Origin: Abelmoschus esculentus
Lineage: Eukaryota; Streptophyta; Magnoliopsida; Malvales; Malvaceae
DNA length: 64,000 nt
NCBI GenBank assembly: GCA_035048815.1
Contig: JAUCBN010000012.1
Location: 754,001-818,000 of the forward strand
Reading direction: 5' to 3'
Within the stretch, counting starts at the first letter, position 1, and every line of letters starts with the position of its first letter. The notes under the pieces are model-generated. The model saw only the letters and a program-made list of their open reading frames with translations. It was not told the origin of the DNA and made no database searches. Positions 26,701 through 38,204 of the stretch are shown one piece after another. The position numbers were made by a program, and so were the translations under genes.

Positions 26701-27527
26701 TTAGAGTTCTGAAAGTAATGCTGCTAACTGCTCATCAGACACTTTAACTTCAACACAAGCTCCCAATGATTCAGCAAGCCTTGCAGCTAATTGATGCTTG
26801 CACTGTACACAAGAAAACACAAAGAAAAGTTTACAGAACTCGTGGTGTAATGACAACAAACATGGTTAAAATAGAGTTTAATTTGATTGACATTTTATTC
26901 GATTCGATATTTAAATTCAATAACACAAGGGGGAGGGGGGCAATCTTACACAAAGCTGTTCTCCTCTGTTAATTATATCATAAAAGAATGAGTAACAAGC
27001 ACAATAGTTTTCAGCGAAACATAAATATTCCTCCTTTCTTCTAGATTCTCCCACAACCTAGTGCAGCAAGCAATAAGGGAAACAAAACCCAGTTTCAGAA
27101 ATTTTTCCTGTAAAGTTACTAAAGTTTTCCAGGAAAGTTTACAGAAGATTGAGCTGGAAATATAATAATGAACCTGAAGGATTGAACGACCACTGGGCTC
27201 ACCGATGATTTTCTTGACACCCCTTTGATCAACTATCCTAGTTGCTCTCTCAAAGTTTTTACCAAACAGAAAATGCAAGCTACAATGGGAAGAAAATTAA
27301 TCAAAACCCACAAATTTTTAAACTCTAAGAAGTTGAAGGAAATGGGTATTGCTTACACTGATAGCTGCTCTTCATTTACTGGTCAATTTGAACAAGAAAA
27401 TACGTAAAATAACTAAAATTTGAAAATAAAAAAGGAAAATTGGTAATGGTTTCCAGAAAGAAAGACCTGAATGAGTTGACTCGATTGCTTTCCACACGGA
27501 ATCAGCAACCAGATGACTTGCACTCAT
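26701..27527 (-). CDS. SWS1: SWIM-type zinc finger protein 7 homolog (SWS1)
   Basis: Five exons: 27527-27467, 27378-27357 (only 22 nt), 27279-27174, 27057-26950 and 26802-26701. They give 132 residues. The core reads LHFLFGKNFERATRIVDQRGV and then GESRRKEEYLCF. The SWIM zinc-binding pattern is C-x-C (YCAC) followed by C-x-H (CCKHQLAARLA). SWS1 proteins are Shu-complex components that support RAD51-paralogue function in homologous recombination. The ATG at 27527 is chosen because homologs begin close to the SHLVADSVWKAIEST motif; an in-frame ATG at 27593 is possible. The gene is convergent with the upstream reductase (stop codons 282 bp apart). Confidence 0.88.
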
Positions 27528-28289
27528 TCTTTCTTGAGCGAAATTTTGGTTACTTTCCCAGAAAATTACACTGACACGGCTCTTTTTCGTCACATAAAAT
27601 TGCGAATTTTCTCTCGATTTGTCCCTTTCACGTTCAAATTCTGATTTGGCTAACGGCCTTACCCAGGCAACTATAATAACAATTAGGGGTAAAGTAGCAT
27701 TAAGACCTTGAATTTGATATTTTTTTTATTTTGATCCTTAAACTTTTTTCCACGTTAATTTTAGGGTTTGATAAAAAAAAAACGATCCTTATTTTTTTTT
27801 GTTCACATTAATCTTAGAACTTGGAAACTCTGATATTAACAAATAAAATCAGAGACCTAATTTCTCAATTTTTATAAAATAGAGGGATGAAGTTAAAACA
27901 TTTGCTGAAAAGCAGAAACATAATCTTAAACCTGTAAGATATCACCTTTTATAAATGAATGAAATTTCTAAGTTCAACTCTAGAGTAAATAGTAATGGGT
28001 TTAACAATGAACAGAATAAAACAATGGTGTTTGGTTTGCCTTTTTCATTGCTTTAGGATGCATCCTTGTCAACTTCAGAAAGATCAAATGTGAAGAATCA
28101 ACGGATAAGATAAACGATAATCCGAGCCGGTCGCCTGCTTCTGTCGAAATCCTCCTACACCGGCCGGCCCTTCAGTAACTTAAGATTTTACCTTTAGAAC
28201 CAATCCCACATATCATTATGTTTAGAATACATCAACAAACTTGCAAGAAAAGTTAGTGTGCTAAACGTATATAACTCACTGTACTGTAC
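27528..28289. other. Spacer between SWS1 and PP2C genes
   Basis: SWS1 promoter side followed by AT-rich sequence and then probable PP2C 3' UTR (about 28000-28289). No extra gene is seen. Confidence 0.55.
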
Positions 28290-30229
28290 TCAAGAAATTG
28301 TTTTAAGTAACTCTTCATCTCCTTCATCTGCATTGTACGAGTAGATATCGACTGGTGACGTCGTGCTCACCATGACATTGTGTTTAACCATCTTATTCGA
28401 AGAGCCTCGGTGTTGGTCGAGATAAATAACAACCACAGTTATATCGTCATGGAAATGACGTCTTATTCCCTTTTCGATTTTCTTAATATCACCATATCTC
28501 ATCTCTCTTTTCTTCGCGACTTCTTGAAGGGCAGCTCTTACCAATCTCTTAGCGATACCCTGCAAGTAATTCGAACAAAGTCGAAAATTAATACCAGAAT
28601 GTTATAGAATACTACACTTTTCATTAACTGAAAAAGACGAACAAGAAAATACTCACGGCTCGGGGGTTTCTGAACACGATGTCAACAGCAGTTTCATCAC
28701 TCAACTGCTCCCATAGGCCATCCGATGCAAAGATAAGAAATAGGTCTTGTGGCTTGAGCTTTCTAATGAGGATGGAGGGTTCTGCTGTAATAACTGGTCT
28801 TTTAAGGGGAACAGGGTTTCCAAATCGTTGCAGGATTGGATCTCTATAGAAACCAGGCTTCTTCAAGTAAACATCACCAATGGACCTTGACACCTGAAGA
28901 AAACAAGACAAACCCGGCAAATCAACGCTTAGAACAGACACAGTTCTTACGATCTTAGTCTAGATTAAAACTAAAACCAACGCTGAACTTGCATAAGTTT
29001 AACATTATGGTTCCAGGGCCTGCATTTTCCCAACTTCCTGAATACAAGCAATGCCTGGAAAGAAATATGTGTATGAACTAACCTAAATTAATAACCGAGT
29101 TGCCCATAGATTTGTTTTGTACCTGGATTATGCCCTTAATCCTCCAAACTCCGCGAGTGTACACCACTACCTGAGAATCATCCGGATGAAGTGCCTCGAC
29201 TTCCTTCCTGACTTCCTCGACTCCGACATTGTGATCTGTCGACAGTCTCTCTGCCACAACCTTATTTTTCTTATCATCTGAAACTCTCTTGCCGAGCACT
29301 GCTCTCGAGTCGCCAAGATTAGCCACATATAACACATCATTTGTTATCGCACCAACAAGACAGCATGATCCAACCGAAGCAATTTGAGGTCTTGCAGGCA
29401 AGGATCGCCTCACTAAATGCAAAAACTCCTCTTCGGTGGCATTGAATGCCTTCTTTATCACGTCTGCAGATAAACCCCCTTGCTCTGTAGCAAATTCTGA
29501 AATTAAGAACATAGAAATTAAGGGCAAGAACATGGAAATTAAGACAAGAACATATATTGTGGTCCGAAAATTCCGACACCAAACGCATAATTAAACCTGC
29601 ATGATAGACACTTTGAAGCTGTCCAAATAAATGATCCGACAAACACATCCTGCAATAATCTCAGGATGAAAGAAAGAGACTTACCATAAAAGACTCTGCT
29701 AAAACATGAAAAAAATACCAAAATAACCCATTGGATAAAAATATTTGATGTCTTGTGATGATTCATGGATAAGCTTGAGTTATGCATGTCATGATTGTCA
29801 TCCCATACATACAATCATTCTATGCAAATGCAAAAATCAATCAAAACATACACAAAGAGGGGAAATTACATGCAGAGAAAAAATATCAAAGATGAAGACA
29901 ACCCGTTTCCAATAATCTAAAAAAAGAACAGAAAAATATTGAAAGGGCATAGAATAATTACTGTGGAGAAAAGGAAAGAGATGCTTGTTCACAAATCTGG
30001 AAGCTTCGGGACCACCGTGACCATCATAAACACCAACGTATGTACCAAAAGGGGAGGTAAAAACTTGGCTTTGATCTTCGAGGCTTTTATTGGCTTGAAC
30101 AACGGCGATGGAGTAATCACCGGAAGCATGGGGTTTAAGTTCCGCATGCCACATGAGACTATCCCCACCAACCCTCAACCCAAAGCAACGTTCGAGTGGT
30201 CTAGCGAGCGATCGCAACATCATCGTCAT
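28290..30229 (-). CDS. Protein phosphatase 2C, clade D
   Basis: Mn/Mg-dependent Ser/Thr phosphatase. Four exons, 30229-29962, 29496-29123, 28893-28657 and 28559-28290, give 382 residues, the usual size for plant clade D (PP2C.D). Metal-binding and core motifs are present: [42 protein letters not shown] and [11 protein letters not shown]. The N-terminal [14 protein letters not shown] is typical of this clade. PP2C.D enzymes dephosphorylate plasma-membrane H+-ATPases and are inhibited by SAUR proteins in auxin-driven cell expansion; this role is inferred from the clade. The start is set at ATG 30229, six bases upstream of the MMLRSL that homologs share; an upstream in-frame ATG at 30301 is less likely. 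All motif residues are intact. Confidence 0.92.
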
Positions 30230-31467
30230 CGTCCTTGGCCTTTCTTTTCCCAAATTCCCTTTATATGTACGCGGCGACCCTTCCTTCGTGGTTTCCTTCA
30301 CCTTGTTTTTTCTTCTCTGGGTTAGACTGTAAAGAATAAAGATCGAGTCTTTCCGGGTTTGATCACTTTGGGTCTTTCCTTTTTTCCTTTTTCTAGGTTA
30401 ATGAATGGTTTAAATATACAGAGAGAAAGTGGCGAGAAAGAAGAAGATGCCGCGTGACGATGAAGATTACCAGATGATGCTGGTGTACTCTACGCGTTAC
30501 TTTTTACCTTTCCTTTTCCCCTTTTTCTTCTCAAAATCTTGTTTTTAAAGCTTTCTTAATGATGGCTAATCATATATTTCATCCCTGTTCTGTACGATTC
30601 TTGTTTCTAATTTGACGGTTTTTTGTTAATTTATTGCATATTTATTGCTAAATTGTTAGTTTTTGACAAATTAATAAATCCGATCGATTTTTTTGTTAAA
30701 TTATTTTTTTTAATGATTCTTCAGATGTAAATTGTTGAAAACTATTAACGGTTTAATTGTGAGTTTCATTCCTCTACGGATATGGCGGAAATAGTTTATA
30801 CGTTTTAATTTGTAAATCTTGGTCTCGTTTTTTTTTAAGGCTTATCCATTTACCTGTAAACATGTTAATTATGGATGATAAGTTACACTACGAAATTAAC
30901 CCAAGCCATTTTCCTAAAACATCTATCACTTGGTGGTACCATTGTTCTTGTTGCTAATCCAAGTCAGACCAAAAATCCATTATATGGATGCAGCAACGAT
31001 TAGGGCAAATGTAAATCCGATTGCTCGAGGACCCGATCTCCGGATCAGGGTCTTATTTATTTTGTTAGATTTAAAACTCTTTGCTTGATCCGTTGTTTTT
31101 GTCCCATGATCATTCTTTGTGGATTTGTATTTGATAAAGGCGGATTGTAATTCCCATGATCCGTTGCCTAATCCGCCTTTATCAAATACAAACCAATCAT
31201 AAGAACAGAAAGATCATAACAGCTGGAGAAGGAATGCACATTTTTCTTTGCCTTAACCTAGGCAAACAACTAAATTTATGTGGTTTTGTATATGTTAAAG
31301 GCAGCGTGAGCTTGAAAAAAGCAATCATTTCAAACTCTATGATCAGTCTGCATAGAACGAAACATATGATTAAATTCCCCTAGTTTTGTATTAGGTTTTT
31401 CATATCTGATGATATGAATTCTTAGATTCAATCCCAAACTAGCCTATTTCTGAAAACCATACCAGAT
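30230..31467. other. Spacer between PP2C and ZnF-UBP genes
   Basis: PP2C promoter/5' UTR (to about 30480), an AT-rich stretch, then a more balanced block near 30980-31220 that contains a strong hairpin (31124-31192). The last 80 bp or so is probable 3' UTR of the next minus-strand gene. The plus-strand open frame at 31156-31383 overlaps the hairpin and shows no domain. Confidence 0.5.
31124..31192. repeat. Hairpin with a perfect 23-bp stem
   Basis: 31124-31146 is exactly complementary to 31170-31192, separated by a 23-nt loop containing CCATGATCCGTTG. Pairing extends less perfectly outward on both sides. This could be a small MITE or a miRNA-like precursor. No known miRNA was recognised. Confidence 0.7.
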
Positions 31468-32653
31468 TCAACTGCCGGATGGCATATCCACGTCCGGTTT
31501 ATCTTCTGTCTGAGAAGATTCAACGGAACGAAAAGGAGGGGCTTCACCAAATTTCAGTATGTAAGCTGTCTCATGAGAAGGTCGCAGCTGCTTAATCAAC
31601 TGAGCATCAAGATATGAATCGCAAGCGAAACACCAAACTGAAAGGTCACTGATTTCACACACCAAGGAAAATAAGTTACCCCCAAAAGCTTCTTGACGAA
31701 ACAATGACAGCAAAATGGGGAACTCAAAAAAGAAAGCAATTATAACTACATACCTATAACTGAGTGCTACAGAATGGGTCGTTTGCTTATAATGCTCGAG
31801 CATATGCTTATTCACGAAACGGCTACAAAGCACAACTTTGCAGGACAAGCATAACCAATTCTCACTTGGGTGCTGGCACCTTGTTATACATAAAATGCTT
31901 TGTAAGATTAGGAGAAGTCTAAATATTCTTACCCCAACAATCTCCATTAAAGAATCATAAAATGCAAACTTCAAATATGTTTTATAAGCTCATTTTGCTT
32001 CAAATACGAGTCTATCGATGAACTAAAAGATCGATTAAGGCACAGTTAATGAAACCAACAAAATAGCTGCAAACATGTTAATAAAAACTAAAATGTCTAC
32101 CAACACATGTTGGTAAGTATGATTTCCCTAAAGTTAAAGGAGAGCTTTGCAATGTTCAATCCAACTCAGCTTCGAATATAGTCGAGGCACAAATGCTACT
32201 GGGCATATTTAGGGTATCTATATACCCAACTTTTCTATTAGTATTATCAATATAATCAATCAAACAAGGGATAAAAGAGGGGAGAAAATAACCTATTGCA
32301 GGGAGTTTTAGGTATTGGGATGTGAGTGAGATCGGAGGATAAAGAAGCCAAGTGATCACAGTGCGTTTTAGCTTCCACCCATCCTGATTCGACGCCGTAG
32401 ATTAGGTCATAATCATCTTCTCCGAGATGGATTTCCTGAAAATCTCAGATGAATCAAGAAGCTTTTGAAATTGGAATAAACTAGTAGGAAAAATGAATAT
32501 TCGAGATCATTCGATGGTATAATAGACTCTAAGTTATGAACGAACAAATGGGTCGATAGATATTTCCAACTGAAGCTATATAACTAGAGATTAATGGGTA
32601 AGAAAATCAGTGATTACCAGCTGAGACGATGAAGAGCCCGCTTGGTCAGCCAT
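31468..32653 (-). CDS. Stand-alone ZnF-UBP (HDAC6/USP-type) ubiquitin-binding protein
   Basis: Four exons, 32653-32618, 32435-32293, 31879-31754 and 31648-31468, assemble to 161 residues. Almost the whole protein is one UBP-type zinc finger: THCDHL, then CNRCQHPSENWLCLSC, VVLCSRFVNKHMLEHYKQTTH and WCFACDSYL. These supply the Cys/His ligands of the fold that grips the free C-terminus of ubiquitin in HDAC6 and deubiquitinases. No deacetylase or protease domain is attached. The tail is acidic/Ser-rich (DKPDVDMPSGS). A likely role is ubiquitin sensing, but its partners are unknown to me. It is divergently arranged with RPS29 across 290 bp. Confidence 0.87.
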
Positions 32654-33665
<1,012 letters not shown>

Positions 33666-34686
33666 AGAATTTTATCTGGTGTAAAGCAAGGACTTTATCC
33701 AATTATCTACCGTCATGTTATGTTTTTGGATTCAGGACTTCAAAATGTATTTTGGTGGGGGTTAATGTAGTATGAACCTTGAAGTAATTGTTGAACTAAG
33801 AGTGCTTTGTTGTCCCTCAATGAACTAATCATACTGTTTCAATTCAGTAATTTATTTAATGTTAAGTTTGCATATTTTGTGTTTGACATGCAATGATCCT
33901 GTTGATGATTAGTAGTTCATCTGATCTCTCAGATGATTATTAGTTCTTTTAATGGAATTAGATATTAGTTTATTTTATCCATTGAAAAACACACAAAGTA
34001 TATAGTTCTGAAGCCTTATCACCACATTTGGTAGTGTGTTATAGTGTTGTCTAGCTTAACATGGTCCATGGTTCTGTAGGATTTGATGCATTGCATGAAA
34101 TTCCTCATAATTCGGTTTTGGTATGGTCCATGTAGCAACCACATATTGGCATTGTATCTGAACCCTCTACCTTAATTTTGAAATCGTTATTGTTGAAACT
34201 GTAGTCTCTTTTGTAAGATACTGATATGCTTGTTTCTCTTGTTACAAAAGCAAGATGTCTAGGGTTCTTGTTACATGCTGATGCATCTATGATCTAGAAT
34301 TTTATTTTGCTTCTCAGTCTTTACTGATGTTTTATAATGAGTTTCCAATGGTTTCATTGCCCTTGATGTAGAATTTTGCTTCTCTGGTTCATTTCCCTTA
34401 AACACCAAGCTATGTCTTAAACCTTGAAACATTATTTTTTGGAGAGCTGGGCAATCAACTTCACCTGATAAGATTTTGCTTAACAAAGTTTTCTTGAATG
34501 ATATGCAATGAGAGATGAGGTTAAGTTTTCATAGTTTGATTTATATGAGTAGCTTGCTTTAAAAGTGAGTCCACCAGTAGTAACCAATGTACCTGCACTG
34601 TTATATTTCGAGTCATTTTCACCTTGGGTCATTTAATTTAGCTCTAAGTTCACCTGAAACAACCCAAATTATTGGTCTATTTCACC
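33666..34686. other. Region downstream of RPS29
   Basis: The first 200 bp or so is RPS29 3' UTR. The remainder has moderate composition but no supported gene. The minus-strand open frame at 34271-34486 has no domain. It ends with ATTTCACC (34679-34686), the left target copy of the next element. Confidence 0.5.
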
Positions 34687-35268
34687 TAGGGGTGGGCAAG
34701 ACTGTGTACTTGGACAAATTAAATAGAATTGGTTTTGGTTTCGGTAACTATCGGTTTCTGAAAATTGGAACCAATCCTGGTCTTGGTCATATCGGGTCTT
34801 AAATTTTAAGAATTAGTCTTGTTATTGGTGGGTATTGGTTTTAATATCGAATACCCAATCAATTAGTTTATTCTTAAAATATTAAGTAATCTTAAAATAT
34901 TAAGTAATCGGAGAAAAAATAATTCAATCACCAATAATAATATTAAATAATAAAAGTAGAATATTGTAGACTTGAAAATTAAAGTTTTAAAACTAGTCGT
35001 ACTTGTAATATTCGTACATATAGAGAAATTTTGATAAAAAATAAACAAAAAAATAATACTGAATATTTGGTATTGGTATTGGTCTTATTGGGTACTCACC
35101 GGGTACTGAGTCTAAAGAATCAATATCCAATCTCGGTCCCGGTTATGATCGGGATCTAAATTTTAGATTCAGTCTTGGTTCCATCAAAATCAATACCAGA
35201 TAAAAATCTATCAAGTTTTACTGGGTTTAGGACCAAAATCGGATAATCAAATTTTTTGTCCGCGCCTG
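34687..35268. mobile_element. Non-autonomous hAT-type MITE, copy 2
   Basis: A 582-bp element with left end TAGGGGTGGGCAAG and right end (inverted) CAGGCGCGGACAAA. It is flanked by a perfect non-repetitive 8-bp target duplication, ATTTCACC (34679-34686 and 35269-35276), diagnostic of hAT insertion. It is related to 399-919 in inverse orientation. It has no coding capacity. Confidence 0.87.
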
Positions 35269-38204
35269 ATTTCACCTACTTCCTTGACTAAGGTTTTGTT
35301 TTCCATTGAAGTTTCAAATCCCCACCTTCCATGAAATTTCTCAAAACTTTGAGCCACAAAGAAGCTTTTTAATGGTGGAAGGACAATGATAGAATGTGCT
35401 CAAATAATTCATCAATTTTCAGCTTTCAGACCAAAGCTTTGTCTTTAATGTTATTGTTAGTGAAACCAGAATTCTGTGGTGGAAAGGGGTAAAAAGATTC
35501 TATTGTAAAGCGGACATCTTTAACTTATAGCCAACTTATGTACTGTTTTTATGTGTTGTCATCCTTCAGATGTGGATGCCAAGAAAATTTTCAATCACCA
35601 TCTAAAAAATTCTTCCTTTTGATTCTTAGATCCCAAGAAAGTTGGCAATCAACCTATGTTTAAAAAAGCTATAAACATCTCATCCAATTGAGCACGCGGA
35701 ATCTGCCATTAAAATACTCATAGTTCTTGCTGGAATTTAAGAAGATAAGGATGGAAAGCAACAAGAAATGATTTTCATTTCATTACAAGTATGTAATCAC
35801 TTGGAAAGTTGGCTAACACATGATGATAAGACGACCCTTCAACCAGAACCCATAGAAACAACAAAGTAGAACATAGCTTAGTGGGTGACTTTGCCTTTTT
35901 TAAACCAATTGGTCTATGGAGTGCCACACAAGTCACATGGCTTCCAAGTGTACAAGTTTTAACTTTAGTAACATGAATTTTAAGGACTCAAATATTAGAA
36001 CTCAAGTTTTACCAACAGTTCTAATTCAAAATTATAAAATGAGATTCAAATAACTTAAAATTTTTATATAAAAAAATCCCTGATCTATTCAGATCGAAGA
36101 AAAGAAAGAAAAAATTCTATTTCTGAATTTGTTATCATTTATCTCCTAAGTCATGGTATAGCCATAGCTTACCAGCAACACCAATCTTCTGATCAAAAGT
36201 CAGCTGATAGGTGGGATCTTAGCAGCCTCTTAAGTCTTAATCATCTGTTAATTAGTTTAATCACAAGTCTAATCCAAAAACCCTTCTATTATGCCTTCAA
36301 CTCTACATCTTTCTTGGGTTCTCTCTAGTTGCAGCCTCCCTTTCAGCTTCTTCAAGGCTTAAATGTGAAAACTCAATGAAAAAAACACCAACTAAACTTT
36401 TAATTATTTATACTTTTAAAGTTCCACAATATAAGACTATCAAATTTATTAATATAATTATATTTTTTATACTCGTAAAAGTTTTATCGTATATAATATT
36501 ACCCATAAAATAAACTAAATTGGAAAGATTATATCACTACGAACATATAATATTTATTTTGATTTAATAGATTAATAAATCAAATATTAAATTTAGGATA
36601 ATATAACTCGTACTTCATGAATTTAGGTAGACATAATAATATATATTTAAATCTGAATATAAACAGACTTTTCGAACATTAAATTCTTAAAAATTTTAAA
36701 AATTAAATTTATTGTATTTTCCATCATATGATATAATCAATTTTTATCTATTTAGGTTCTATTTTTTATTTTGTTCGAAAGATTAAATCAATTTTTTTAC
36801 TCAAAAGATTATATTGAAATTTCAAATACAATATTTATAATTTTTTAACATATTAAATTATTAACAATATATATTGTTTAAAAAAACCCAACAAAAAACG
36901 TGAGACATGTCAAAATATTATTAAACACTACAGAATAATATTTTATGTATCATTCTTATTAAAAAAATAATTAGATGCTTCATTGAGAAAATATATAATT
37001 TAAGGGCCAATTTTGTTATTAATCCAAAAATAAATCTAATATTATTTATTTTTACAAAATATAAGATTTTAAAATCTCACTCAATTCTCGTGAGAGAATT
37101 TATACAAAAAGAAGTCAATAAATGACTGGTCAATGAGCTATCATTGGCATTCTGCATTCACAATAATAATAAATAAGGACTAATTTCTGATTTAACCCCT
37201 AAGTTTTATTCTTTTAACATTTTGGTATATATTTATTTTTCATTTTAGTACTTAAATAATTTATCTTATTATTGATATTTACATTCACCTAAGACCCAAA
37301 AAAATAAATAAATGGAGAAATAAAAAATTTGTTTTTAATACTTATAAATCAATAAGTCTTCACCTGATATACCTACCATACCCAATATTAATTAATTTCT
37401 CATCAATTAAAGGTTGTTTTCAGGACAGTAGGGATAGTTAACCTGAAATAGTTTGAATTTGACATTTCAAAACTATAAAAATTAATTAAAATAAGATGTG
37501 TTTAACACAATTATTTAAGGAAATTTATAAGTTACCCTAAAATCTTCTAAACTTTCATTAATTATATTTAGTGGTAAGATTAGTGTAAAAATCTTTCGTC
37601 TTCTGACTATGATTCTCGTTGTATCTTACATAATTTTTTTTTTAAAATTTAATTCTAATGTAAACTTTAAAACTTATTCGTCCGATCACTCTGCTAATAT
37701 TATTGATGCTCGATTGTAACCTTTAAAAAGAATAATCGTTCTTCTAACTATTTAGACTAAAAGACTCGTGCCAGAACGTTATTCTGTATCATTTGTAGAA
37801 TAAATGTGTTCATTTTAAGGCTTTTTTCCCCTTTAAAGCTTAAAAAAAACTGAATAATTTATTAACCCAAACAATTTTCCAAAGATTCATAATAATTCTA
37901 ACCCCAAAAATTCCCAGCTGAATCTCTTGCCATCTTTCGTGTCTTTTCCCAAACCTCTCGGCTTACCTACTATTTTCGAGTTAAAATCTTGTTTGTTTTC
38001 ATGTATTTTCACTGTTGTTGAAGTTAAATGCATAAGCATTTGGAAACCCTTCATGGGTTCCTCTCCATTGTAACGGAATTTACCTAAAGTTTTGTTTGTT
38101 TTCATGTTATCCGCCATGAAAAAGAAGACCCATGGTTAGGAATTTACTGAAGTTTTTTTTCGAGGAAATGTAGAAGAGAAAGTTGAATCCTTTTGCAGTC
38201 TCAG
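35269..38204. other. AT-rich intergenic region upstream of QWRF
   Basis: Mostly AT-rich and without supported genes. A degenerate SINE-like segment lies at about 37675-37780. The last 100-300 bp is probable 5' UTR/promoter of the QWRF gene. The minus-strand open frame at 37887-38117 is not supported. Confidence 0.5.
37675..37780 (-). repeat. Degenerate SINE-like repeat, copy 1
   Basis: Resembles 52485-52590: both carry in order GATCACTC/AATCACTC, GATGCTCGA, a (T)AACTNTT-like block and GCTCGTGC/ACTCGTGC. In the better copy the reverse complement has tRNA-like A- and B-box words. This copy is more decayed. Confidence 0.4.
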
